A DNA stretch of 12,992 nucleotides, taken from assembly GCA_934643435.1 (NCBI GenBank), contig CAKUCJ010000011.1:1-12992 (forward strand), given 5' to 3'. The DNA comes from an uncultured Collinsella sp. GTDB lineage: Bacteria; Actinomycetota; Coriobacteriia; Coriobacteriales; Coriobacteriaceae. Both the position numbers and the translations under genes were made by a program. This document shows, piece by piece, positions 1 to 8,153 of the stretch (positions within the stretch are counted from its first letter, which is position 1; the number at the start of each line of letters is the position of its first letter). A model generated the notes under the pieces. It had not been told where the DNA came from and did not search any database. It worked only from the letters and a program-made list of their open reading frames with translations.

Positions 1-487
1 GATTAAGATCCTCGCAGGCAATGTGGCCCTCGGGGTAGGCTGCGGCGCCCACACAAAAGCCGGCGTCGACGAGCTCGGGGATGAGGTCGCGAGCATAGGC
101 GTAGTCGGAGGCGGGCTTGTCGTCCTCGGTCGCGCCGGCGGGAAGGTCGCCGCGCAGGGCCAGGATGTTTTCAACGCCGGCGGTGCGATACTCGTCGATC
201 TTGGCGGTGATGTCGGCGTGGGTGCGACCAACGCAGGTGAGGTGTGCCACCGAGGGCGTATCGAATTCGCCCGAAATCATGTGCGCGATGGGGGCGGTGG
301 TGGCACCGTTGCCCGAGCCGCCGGCGGAACAAGTGACCGAGACAAAGCTGGGCGAAAGCTTGCACAGGTTGCCTGCCACCTCGCGAGCCGTATCGAGGGT
401 AAGCTCACCCTTGGGCGGGAACATCTCAAACGAAACGGGCGTGGTGCCCTGGGACGCTGCCTGCTTAAAAACCTCGTCGACGCGCAT
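1..487 (-). CDS. metF: methylenetetrahydrofolate reductase, N-terminal part (runs off window)
   Basis: Reading the minus strand from 487 gives an open frame of 162 residues that continues past the window edge. It begins MRVDEVFKQ and contains TPVSFEMFPPKGE (about residues 16-28), SFVSVTCSAGGSG (about 47-59), HLTCVGRT and ENILALRGDLPAG. These are the signature blocks of the FAD-dependent 5,10-methylenetetrahydrofolate reductase TIM barrel, including the early Glu of the SFE(F/M)FPPK block and the LRGD motif. The family reduces 5,10-methylene-THF to 5-methyl-THF, supplying methyl groups for methionine synthesis in the cytoplasm. The start at 487 is supported by AAAGGAG (494-500) with a 6-nt spacer. 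The gene diverges from glnN. A TAGAAT -10-like hexamer lies at 528-533 on the minus strand, but no good -35 was found. The 3' end and any partner gene are outside the window. Confidence 0.93.
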   Translation of the reverse strand, partial: MRVDEVFKQAASQGTTPVSFEMFPPKGELTLDTAREVAGNLCKLSPSFVSVTCSAGGSGNGATTAPIAHMISGEFDTPSVAHLTCVGRTHADITAKIDEYRTAGVENILALRGDLPAGATEDDKPASDYAYARDLIPELVDAGFCVGAAAYPEGHIACEDLN

Positions 488-632
488 ATCGTGCTCCTTT
501 AGATATTTAGTGCGATGTGTTGTAAGGATTCTACAGCACCACTGTGCCGCGGTGGAGTTTTACTCGCGATTTAGGGATACCAATCAAGGATGCTTTGCTA
601 TCGGCATTTCCTATAGCAGGGCGGTCAATCTA

Positions 633-690
633 GGATGGGGCTATAAAGACTGGTATCTGATGCGAAATACCAGTTAATAGAGCCCCATCC
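633..690. repeat. 58-nt imperfect palindrome / hairpin
   Basis: Two 24-nt arms (633-656 and 667-690) flank a 10-nt loop. The outer ten bases (GGATGGGGCT against AGCCCCATCC) pair perfectly, as do the inner seven (CTGGTAT against ATACCAG). Four mismatches sit between them. No T-run follows on either strand, so it does not look like a standard terminator. It could be a small palindromic repeat or a structured leader segment. Confidence 0.7.
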
Positions 691-804
691 CAAATTGACT
701 ACCCTTAAACTATGGGGAGAGGTCTGCAATTTATACAGTTGATTGGCTGTTGAGGGTGGCAACGCCGCCGCGATGCGTTAACCTCATTGATTGGTTTCGC
801 GACA

Positions 805-825
805 GCAACATAACGGTAATGTTGC
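805..825. promoter_or_regulatory. candidate operator upstream of glnN
   Basis: GCAACAT (805-811) and ATGTTGC (819-825) form a perfect 7-bp inverted repeat around a 7-nt spacer, about 85 nt upstream of the glnN start. The size and spacing fit a dimeric regulator site. It overlaps GTAAT-N6-GAAAC (816-831), which loosely resembles half of the actinobacterial GlnR box. The binding protein is unknown. Confidence 0.35.
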
Positions 826-897
826 GGAAACACGACGAGCCTAATCTATGACTCGTTCGTTAGTAATCAACACCGCATCTCACGCGGTGCCGATACG

Positions 898-904
898 AAG
901 GGAG
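898..904 (+). promoter_or_regulatory. ribosome binding site that fixes the glnN start
   Basis: AAGGGAG ends 6 nt before the ATG at 911. The in-frame upstream ATG at 848 has no comparable site, and the 21 residues it would add do not look like GlnN, so 911 is preferred. Confidence 0.75.
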
Positions 905-910
905 TTCCGT

Positions 911-2998
<2,088 letters not shown>

Positions 2999-3029
2999 AG
3001 CGTAGCTGAAATATCGTCACGGTATTGAG

Positions 3030-3064
3030 CCGGGGTCCGTATTGTGCGGGCCCCGGTTTTTGTT
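3030..3064 (+). terminator. intrinsic terminator of glnN
   Basis: CCGGGGTCCG (3030-3039) pairs with CGGGCCCCGG (3047-3056), with one G-U pair and a 7-nt loop. A run of T from 3057 follows. It lies 32 nt after the glnN stop. Confidence 0.9.
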
Positions 3065-3121
3065 TGCGAAGGACGTTTTGTGGTCCGTTTTGCCGCCGAT
3101 TTGCCTAGGTCATAAAGGGTC

Positions 3122-3341
3122 GTGGGCAAAAAACGTCAAATATGAGTACTGTCACAAGACCTGTAGCATTATAATTTCGCTCAATATGCTGTGTTACGCA
3201 ACATATGTCCAAATACTTACCTGATAAACGCCTAAAGCTCTGCCCCCGCAGGACGTTTTGACGTCTAAATCGCCTTCTGAAGGCATGAAATCGCTGTTAC
3301 CAAAATAGTAACAGTACTCATATTTGCCATTTTTTGCCCAC
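3122..3341. mobile_element. MITE-like element with 31-bp terminal inverted repeats
   Basis: The left arm 3122-3152 (begins GTGGGCAAAAAA) and right arm 3311-3341 (ends TTTTTTGCCCAC) are inverted copies, 31 nt each with two mismatches, ending inward in AGTACTGT/ACAGTACT. They enclose about 158 nt of A+T-richer DNA with no credible gene. The interior holds short hairpins: GACGT-TTTG-ACGTC (3252-3265), GCCTTC-T-GAAGGC near 3272-3284, and CTGTTAC/GTAACAG next to the right arm (about 3293-3314). No target-site duplication is evident at the ends. It may be a non-autonomous mobile element, or a DNA segment encoding a long hairpin RNA. The inverted repeats are certain; the class is inferred. Confidence 0.6.
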
Positions 3342-3374
3342 AGGCCCTGGGATGGCAGCATGATCTGCACCCTG

Positions 3375-3399
3375 TCGGGTTCGAATCCCGGCGTTCGGT
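3375..3399 (+). pseudogene. tRNA 3'-end-like fragment A
   Basis: A T-arm (TCGGG-TTCGAAT-CCCGG, 3375-3391) is followed by 7 nt that could be the 3' half of an acceptor stem (CGTTCGG) and a discriminator base. No matching 5' acceptor half, D-arm or anticodon arm lies upstream, so it is a fragment. A terminator follows at 3403-3436. Confidence 0.45.
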
Positions 3400-3402
3400 A
3401 AC

Positions 3403-3436
3403 AAAAAGCCCGTCACCGCTTGGGTAACGGGCTTTT
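3403..3436. terminator. bidirectional hairpin terminator A
   Basis: AAAAAGCCCGT (3403-3413) pairs with ACGGGCTTTT (3427-3436), giving A/T tails on both sides, so it can act on either strand. It is the counterpart of the tRNA-Glu terminator at 3591-3624. Confidence 0.7.
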
Positions 3437-3445
3437 CATTTCGAA

Positions 3446-3463
3446 TGGTGCCCCCAACGGGAT
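3446..3463 (-). pseudogene. tRNA-Glu 3'-end remnant
   Basis: On the minus strand this reads ATCCCGTTGGGGGCACCA, identical to the last 18 nt of the intact tRNA-Glu including CCA. Upstream of it (higher coordinates) the sequence is unrelated G+C-rich DNA, so the rest of the tRNA is missing. Confidence 0.75.
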
Positions 3464-3561
3464 GTCCGCGTGCGGCTGGCGCCGCCCGCTTCCGCTGCGT
3501 CGCTTCGCTCCTTGCGTGCTGCGCTGGAAAACGCTTCGCGTTTCCTCAGCTCCGCACCCTG

Positions 3562-3586
3562 CCGGGTTCGAACCCCGGCATATGGA
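3562..3586 (+). pseudogene. tRNA 3'-end-like fragment B
   Basis: CCGGG-TTCGAAC-CCCGG (3562-3578) is a perfect T-arm, followed by CATATGG as a possible acceptor 3' half. As in fragment A, no 5' half can be found upstream. The T-arm is itself near-palindromic, so some caution applies. Confidence 0.4.
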
Positions 3587-3590
3587 TAGC

Positions 3591-3624
3591 AAAAAGCCCG
3601 CTACCGAATTGGCAACGGGCTTTT
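3591..3624 (-). terminator. tRNA-Glu terminator
   Basis: On the minus strand a stem of AGCCCG (3595-3600) with CGGGCT (3616-3621), extended by A/T pairs, is followed by TTTTT. It starts about 10 nt after the tRNA 3' end. The same hairpin also reads as a terminator on the plus strand. Confidence 0.8.
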
Positions 3625-3633
3625 CAATTCAAA

Positions 3634-3710
3634 TGGTGCCCCCAACGGGATTCGAACCCGTGATATCCACCTTGAAAGGGTGGCGTCCTTGGCCGCTAGA
3701 CGATGGGGAC
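3634..3710 (-). tRNA. tRNA-Glu (anticodon UUC)
   Basis: The minus strand folds into a complete 77-nt tRNA. The acceptor is GTCCCCA with TGGGGGC (one G-U), discriminator A, and the CCA is encoded (3634-3636). The anticodon arm is CCACC-CTTTCAA-GGTGG, giving anticodon TTC at 3674-3676. The variable loop is ATATC and the T-arm is ACGGG-TTCGAAT-CCCGT. It inserts glutamate at GAA/GAG codons. It is expressed as a single-gene transcript from the promoter at 3721-3729, with the terminator at 3591-3624. Confidence 0.97.
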
Positions 3711-3720
3711 AGCGGGAAAG

Positions 3721-3729
3721 AGTATAGCA
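3721..3729 (-). promoter_or_regulatory. extended -10 promoter of tRNA-Glu
   Basis: The minus strand reads TGCTATACT, an extended -10 (TGn plus TATACT), 10 nt upstream of the mature tRNA 5' end. That places the start of transcription a few nucleotides before the tRNA. No strong -35 hexamer is seen, which fits the extended -10 type. Confidence 0.6.
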
Positions 3730-3770
3730 GACTTTTTCGTCAGTTCGTATATCGATGACAAACTGGAAAA

Positions 3771-3803
3771 CCACCACAAAGGTGCCTGTCCCCTTTATGG
3801 TGG
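3771..3803 (-). terminator. hairpin after murT-gatD, probable terminator with repeat-like core
   Basis: CCACCACAAAGG (3771-3782) pairs with CCTTTATGGTGG (3792-3803), 11 of 12 pairs, around a 9-nt loop. On the minus strand it starts 7 nt after the murT-gatD stop and is followed by TTTT. The centre reads GGTGCCTGTCCCC on the plus strand, a motif with a counterpart in the palindrome at 11113-11177. Confidence 0.6.
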
Positions 3804-3810
3804 CGGGATG

Positions 3811-5988
3811 TTAGGGGAGGAGTTTCATGGCGGCGTCGTGGGCGGCGTGTTCGTAGGTGTCGTCGAGGGGCTTAAGTGGCAGCAGGGCCGTGGCCTGCGC
3901 GTCTCCGCGGCGCTCCAGGGCGTGGGCGATCAGCCAGTCGGCGAGTTCGGGGTTCTTGGGCAGTGCCGGACCGTGCAGGTACGTGCCGATGACGCCCTTG
4001 TAGATCAGGCCCTCAAAGCCGTCGTCGCCGTTGTTGCCGGTGCCCGTGACGATGGACGTTCCGAGCGGCGTGGCATCGGCATCCAGAAGCGTGCGGCCGC
4101 CGTGGTTCTCGAATCCCACGAAGGGCTCGGGTGCCAGGTCAGTCTTGACAGCGACGTTGCCGATTAGTCGGTCGGAGCCGCGCACGGTCTCGGCGGCAAT
4201 GACGCCTAAGCCTTCAATGCGGTCCTCGCCCATGTAGTACGAACGTCCAAGCAGCTGGTAGCTGCCGCAGATGGCGAGCAGCGAGCCGCCGTCCTCAACG
4301 TAGGCCGCGACCTTGCCTTTTTGAGCGAGCAGCTCGTGCGCCACGGCCAGCTGGTCGCGGTCGGCGCCTCCGCCCATCATGACGATATCGGCATCGGCAA
4401 GATCGAGCGTCTCGCCCATGCGGACCTCGTCCACGCGCACGGGAATGCCGCGCCAGGCGCAACGGCGCTCGAACGCGATGACGTTGCCGCCATCGCCGTA
4501 GAGATTGAGGGCATCGGGATACAGATAGACGATGCGCAACGGGCGCGAAAGCTCGACCGGCGCGACATCGGTGGGGACAGCGCTGCCATCGGCGCGCGCT
4601 ACAGCGCGGGCGGTAACCGTGCCCGCATCGGCGTCCTTCAGCTCGTCGAGCTCCTTGACTAGCGGCGGGAAGGCCGTGTAGTTGGCGACGGCGTAGAAGG
4701 TGTCGCCGGCGGCCTCGTCTGCCACAGCGCCAATTGCCTGTGCGACGTCCGAAATAATCGCGGCATCGATGCCAGCGTACTTGAGGCGCACCTGCATATC
4801 GTGTGCGCGTGTGCCGCCGGCAAAGGCAACGAGCCCCGGCGTGTCGGCGATGCGTTCAAAGTCGACGTCGTAGATCCACGAAACATCGTGGCCATCGGCA
4901 TCGTTATCGTTGAGGAAGAAAGCGCAGAGCCTGCCGCCTGCTGTCTTAATGGATTGGATCTGGCGGTCAAAGCCCACGGGGTTCTTGGCCAGGTTGGCCT
5001 CGACGGTGCGTCCGGCAATATCCCAACGACCCATGCGACCTCCTGCAGGCACGTAGGCGTCGAGCGTGGGTTGCAGGTGCGCCGCATCGACGCCCAACTC
5101 GTGGGCGGCAAAGAAGGCGGCAGCTACGTTGTAAACCATGTACAGGCCGTTATAGCGCGTGGCGATGTGTGCGGCAGCCGCGTTGGGCTCAGCCCCAAAG
5201 ATCAGGTCAAAGCCATAGCCATCGCAGCCGAGCTCCACGCCCATCACGCGACGGACCAGTGCGGGGCGCGCCCAGCCGCACGAGGGGCAATGGTAGGCTC
5301 CGAGCTGGCCGTATTGCACGTAGTCGTACTCCAGCGGCGCATTGCACTGCGAGCAAAAACGCGAGTCGCTAATACGGTCGGACTCGGTGTTGGTGGCGCC
5401 GTCGATACCAAAGGCGATGCTCGCGTTGGGAACGCGCGCGGCAATCGAGGCGCACAGCGGGTCATCGGCGTTGTAGATGAGCGTCGTTGTCGGCGAGAGC
5501 TCCAGCGCATGGGCGATGACATCTTGGGTATGGTCGATCTCGCCGTAGCGGTCCAGCTGGTCGCGGAACAGGTTGAGTAGCACAAAGTACGTCGGCTTGA
5601 GCTTGGGCAGAACGCGCACGGTGTAGAGCTCGTCGCACTCAAAGACGCCCACGCGCTTGCCGCTGTCGGCGCGCTTGAGTCCGCCACGGGCCTCGAGCAG
5701 CGCACCCACCACGCCCGGCTCCATGTTGTTGCCGGCGCGGTTGCACACCACGGTGGCGCCGCTGGCGGCAACGGCGTCGGCGATCAGGTTGGAGGTCGTG
5801 GTCTTGCCGTTGGTACCGGTAATCACCACGCTGCGGTCGACGAGGCCCGCGAGGTCGCTCAGCAGCTCGGGGTCGATCTTCATGGCGATGCGGCCGGGAA
5901 GCACGCCGCCCTGGCGTTTGAGGACGGAGCGCAGTCCCCATCGGGCGATATCGCTCGAGGTGCAGGCGAGAGATGAGCGGAGGTTCAT
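3811..5988 (-). CDS. fused MurT-GatD: lipid II isoglutaminyl synthase (glutamine-hydrolysing)
   Basis: This single 725-residue protein joins two enzymes that usually form a heterodimer. Residues about 1-450 are MurT, a Mur-ligase relative: LPGRIAMKID near residue 30, ATP loop GTNGKTTT (58-65), GNNMEPGV (86-93), NLFRDQLDRYGEID (139-152), a Cys4 zinc ribbon (C212, C215, C234, C237) and NDNDADGHDVSW in the C-terminal DUF1727-type domain. After an Ala/Asp-rich linker (about 450-483), GatD runs from LRIVYLYPD (484) with the amidotransferase nucleophile in LAICGSYQLLG (C574) and the catalytic His in GTYLHGP (H672). The complex converts D-glutamate at stem-peptide position 2 of lipid II to D-isoglutamine on the inner membrane face. 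An AGGA motif precedes the ATG. It is the last gene of the minus-strand unit, 45 nt after the TPR gene. Domain calls are secure; activity as a fusion is inferred. Confidence 0.93.
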   Translation of the reverse strand: MNLRSSLACTSSDIARWGLRSVLKRQGGVLPGRIAMKIDPELLSDLAGLVDRSVVITGTNGKTTTSNLIADAVAASGATVVCNRAGNNMEPGVVGALLEARGGLKRADSGKRVGVFECDELYTVRVLPKLKPTYFVLLNLFRDQLDRYGEIDHTQDVIAHALELSPTTTLIYNADDPLCASIAARVPNASIAFGIDGATNTESDRISDSRFCSQCNAPLEYDYVQYGQLGAYHCPSCGWARPALVRRVMGVELGCDGYGFDLIFGAEPNAAAAHIATRYNGLYMVYNVAAAFFAAHELGVDAAHLQPTLDAYVPAGGRMGRWDIAGRTVEANLAKNPVGFDRQIQSIKTAGGRLCAFFLNDNDADGHDVSWIYDVDFERIADTPGLVAFAGGTRAHDMQVRLKYAGIDAAIISDVAQAIGAVADEAAGDTFYAVANYTAFPPLVKELDELKDADAGTVTARAVARADGSAVPTDVAPVELSRPLRIVYLYPDALNLYGDGGNVIAFERRCAWRGIPVRVDEVRMGETLDLADADIVMMGGGADRDQLAVAHELLAQKGKVAAYVEDGGSLLAICGSYQLLGRSYYMGEDRIEGLGVIAAETVRGSDRLIGNVAVKTDLAPEPFVGFENHGGRTLLDADATPLGTSIVTGTGNNGDDGFEGLIYKGVIGTYLHGPALPKNPELADWLIAHALERRGDAQATALLPLKPLDDTYEHAAHDAAMKLLP

Positions 5989-6033
5989 GAAGCCGTTCCT
6001 AACGTTAATGACATGATTGGGGCGAGCGCGTCG

Positions 6034-7077
6034 CTAAAAGCCGTAACGACGCGCAAATTCCTGGGCAAGCTGAGACACATCTTCGCAGGCGTTGGCCCAG
6101 GGGGCAAAGTCGGGGGTATCCGAGATAATGCCGTCGGCTTCCCAAACCGCCTGGTGCGAGAGGTCCCAGGGATCGCGCGGCTCGGGCCGGCAGGGAAGAT
6201 ACGGCGTCTGGTACATGGGGTTCAGCAAGAAAAACGCGCCGCCCTCGCAACGGTTGGCGAACTCACGCAGCGCGCGTGTCGCCGGACGCATCTTGTTTGT
6301 TTTGAACAGCAGGATCGTGCGGGCGAGCAGATACCAGGGGGAGTTTTCGAGTGCATCGGCCCCGATCTGCTCCTCGAGCTGGTGGGCCAGGGCAAAAAAG
6401 CCGTCCTGGTCTTCCAGGCGGGCGAGGGCCAGCAGCACGGTGCCAGCAGCCCGGGTGGGATAGCCCTCCGCTTTCAGGACGCGGCGGGCATAGTTGGCGG
6501 CGGCGCGGTAGCGGGCGCTTGCCATGCACAACTGCGAGATGGCCTCGAGCGTGTGGAGCCACCCGATAAGGGCCGGTTCGCTCACGGTGAGGTCGGCCGC
6601 CGTGACGCCGTCTGCCAACACGTTGTTGGCCCAGTAGTGCGGGGCCTCCATATCAAACCCGGGCACGCTTTGCTGCAGGTAATCGGCCGTGCTCGCTTCG
6701 AGCTTCATCAGATCGCCCAGGCACGCATCGACCGGGGTATCTGCCAGGATGATGGCGAGCAACTGGGCGTCGACGGCCAGCGCGTCGACGCGGACGATCT
6801 TGAGCAACTCATCGCGCATATCGTCGAACAGACGGTTGCGCGTCTGCTCGAACTCCTCGTCGCTGCCCATGTCCTCGATACGGCGAAGCTCATCGAGCAA
6901 ATGACGATGAACGCCGGCATAGGACAGCAGCGCTTGGGCATGCTCGGTCTGCGCATACTTTTGAGGGTTTGCGCTTATGTCGTTATGGACAAGCTCGCGT
7001 GCTGCATCGGTGAGCTCGGGGTGCGATGCCAAGTAGGTGCGCTCCAGGTAGGCAGGGATGTAGACGCTCGGATCCAT
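6034..7077 (-). CDS. TPR-like helical protein of unknown function (second of pair)
   Basis: This 347-residue protein (starting MDPSVYIPAYLERTY) has no signal peptide, membrane segment or recognised catalytic motif. It is predicted helical and Ala/Leu/Glu-rich, with TPR-like stretches such as ASARYRAAANYARRVLKAEG (about 190-210) and a LLALARLED helix. A proline-rich PYLPCRPEPRDPWD segment lies near the C-terminus. Its ATG overlaps the stop codon of the upstream gene by one base (TAATG), so the two are translationally coupled. It resembles that upstream protein: RYR..A, AG...LA.A.LE and PW.L.A blocks occur in the same order in both. The gene lies 45 nt before murT-gatD and probably shares its transcript, so a role near the cell envelope or as a scaffold is possible but unproven. 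Confidence 0.75.
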   Translation of the reverse strand: MDPSVYIPAYLERTYLASHPELTDAARELVHNDISANPQKYAQTEHAQALLSYAGVHRHLLDELRRIEDMGSDEEFEQTRNRLFDDMRDELLKIVRVDALAVDAQLLAIILADTPVDACLGDLMKLEASTADYLQQSVPGFDMEAPHYWANNVLADGVTAADLTVSEPALIGWLHTLEAISQLCMASARYRAAANYARRVLKAEGYPTRAAGTVLLALARLEDQDGFFALAHQLEEQIGADALENSPWYLLARTILLFKTNKMRPATRALREFANRCEGGAFFLLNPMYQTPYLPCRPEPRDPWDLSHQAVWEADGIISDTPDFAPWANACEDVSQLAQEFARRYGF

Positions 7078-8153
7078 TAGAGGTCCCCTCCCTTAAACGG
7101 CAGTCCCTGCTCGGCCGCACGCAGGATGCGCTCGTCAATTTGCGAGCGCACGATCTCGTTGGTGGCGACCCAGGCGGCAAAGCTGGCGTTGTCGGGCGCG
7201 CCCAAGCCCTCCTGCAGCACCGGCGTCGCCTCGGACAGGGCAAGGACCAGCTCGTCGGTGGAGCCTGTGCCAACGTTGACGCGGGCATAGATGCCATCGG
7301 GAAACTCGGTTTGGAAGTAGAGCGCCTCGGCCGCGTGCGGGCACGAGCGTACCAGAATGCGCAGGTAGTGCTCGGCGCCTTCGTAGTCTAGTTCGCGCCA
7401 GGCAGCGCTCATCAGCGCGATGAGCGTCCACGGGTCCAAGTCGCGCTCCGCGTCCTTGGGACGGCGGCGCAGCGGCGTGTTGGCGAGATAGGGCACGGAG
7501 TGGGCAGAGCGAAAACGCTTGAGCTCCTCGGCGGGGTATTCGAGCTTTGCCATGGCGAGCATCGCGGTGTGGCGGACGCCGGCGGGGTCGTTGGGCGCAA
7601 AGTCCAGGCTGCGGTTCGCGGCTTCCAGCGACATGCGGTAGCGGCCGCTAATGAGGGCACGCGATGCCAGGGCGGCAAGCCAGCGCAGATAGGGACGGCG
7701 GGCCAGGTCGCCTGCGGCCTCACGCTCGTAGGGGTCCTGCGCCGAGGCAATCTTGAGCGCCAGATCGTGCTCGACCTCGTCGCACTTGGACACCAGATAC
7801 TGTACGTACTCTTCGTTGGATTCGGCGGTGAGCGCCGTCAGCATGCGCTGGGCATCCCAGTTGCTCGGATCGAGCGCGGCGGCCTCGCGAAGCATGTTCT
7901 CGGCAGCGGCCTCTTCTTGCTCTGCCTGGGCGTCGTCGGGGATAAAGGGGATGCGGTAGTCGACGGCCTCGACGACCTTGGCGATCAGATGCCCGGCGCG
8001 GTCGCGGTCGTGCACGATGAGCGGCGCGGGGTTACGGGTGAATTGTTCCATCAGACGCTCTACGGCGGGGCCGTCGGTGAGCGGAATATTGTCGCGGCGC
8101 AAGGCCTCAAGAACGAGGCGATGGCAATCCTCTTGAATGGGATCGAATGCCAT
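7077..8153 (-). CDS. TPR-like helical protein of unknown function (first of pair)
   Basis: The ATG at 8153 (MAFDPIQEDCHRL, 358 residues) is preferred over an in-frame TTG at 8183 because AAAGGAGG (8158-8165) lies directly before it. The protein looks soluble. It has TPR-like helix pairs: MLREAAALDPSNWDAQRML (about 87-105), GRYRMSLEAANRSLDFAPND (170-189) followed by PAGVRHTAMLAMAKLE, and DYEGAEHYLRILVRSCP. Such repeats usually bind other proteins. No enzymatic motif was recognised. It is the first gene of the minus-strand unit that ends with murT-gatD, and its stop codon overlaps the next start. A TATATA -10-like sequence lies at 8191-8196 (minus), without a clear -35. It could be a distant relative of bacterial ST7-like TPR proteins, but that is only an impression. 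Confidence 0.75.
   Translation of the reverse strand: MAFDPIQEDCHRLVLEALRRDNIPLTDGPAVERLMEQFTRNPAPLIVHDRDRAGHLIAKVVEAVDYRIPFIPDDAQAEQEEAAAENMLREAAALDPSNWDAQRMLTALTAESNEEYVQYLVSKCDEVEHDLALKIASAQDPYEREAAGDLARRPYLRWLAALASRALISGRYRMSLEAANRSLDFAPNDPAGVRHTAMLAMAKLEYPAEELKRFRSAHSVPYLANTPLRRRPKDAERDLDPWTLIALMSAAWRELDYEGAEHYLRILVRSCPHAAEALYFQTEFPDGIYARVNVGTGSTDELVLALSEATPVLQEGLGAPDNASFAAWVATNEIVRSQIDERILRAAEQGLPFKGGDL

Larger units (their letters stand above)
488..910. other. divergent metF-glnN intergenic region
   Basis: This 423-nt gap separates two divergently transcribed genes. No reading frame here has a credible start and ribosome binding site. It is visibly less G+C-rich than the flanking genes. 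It holds a small hairpin (TGCTAT at 596-601 with ATAGCA at 613-618), a large imperfect hairpin (633-690), a 7-bp inverted repeat that may be an operator (805-825), and a 6-bp leader hairpin (CACCGC 871-876 with GCGGTG 884-889) just before the glnN ribosome binding site. No confident promoter pair could be assigned for either gene. Confidence 0.6.
3364..3463. repeat. tandem direct repeat, copy A (about 100 bp)
   Basis: This segment closely matches 3551-3651, copy for copy: a GCACCCTG(T/C)CGGG tRNA T-arm-like stretch, an AAAAAGCCCG hairpin terminator, then ATGGTGCCCCCAACGGGAT, which is the complement of the 3' end of tRNA-Glu. The two copies start 187 nt apart. Homology stops abruptly at the right edge, within the tRNA. 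Confidence 0.85.
3551..3651. repeat. tandem direct repeat, copy B (about 100 bp)
   Basis: Second copy of the repeat at 3364-3463. This copy runs into the intact tRNA-Glu gene. It differs from copy A by scattered substitutions and one 1-nt indel before AAAAAG. The hairpin loops differ while the stem is largely kept, which suggests the terminator is under selection. Confidence 0.85.

Noticed and set aside
848..910. Upstream extension of glnN from the ATG at 848
   Set aside because: No ribosome binding site precedes 848, whereas AAGGGAG precedes 911. The extra 21 residues do not resemble the family N-terminus and contain the leader hairpin.
488..910. Riboswitch for metF or glnN
   Set aside because: Hairpins are present, but no conserved core of a SAM, tetrahydrofolate, cobalamin or glutamine riboswitch could be recognised.
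3364..3400. A complete plus-strand tRNA ending near 3400
   Set aside because: Only the T-arm and a possible acceptor 3' half are present. No complementary 5' acceptor, D-arm or anticodon arm lies in the 75 nt upstream.
3364..3651. CRISPR array
   Set aside because: There are only two repeat copies, of about 100 bp, containing tRNA and terminator pieces, with no short regular spacers or cas genes.
3420..3758. 112-codon plus-strand frame across the tRNA-Glu region
   Set aside because: It runs through terminators, repeats and an intact tRNA gene. The repeated protein-like segments simply mirror the DNA repeats.
6013..7080. 355-codon frame on the plus strand across the second TPR gene
   Set aside because: The minus-strand frame has start/stop coupling with its neighbour and operon position. 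The plus-strand frame has no ribosome binding site and reads like antisense.
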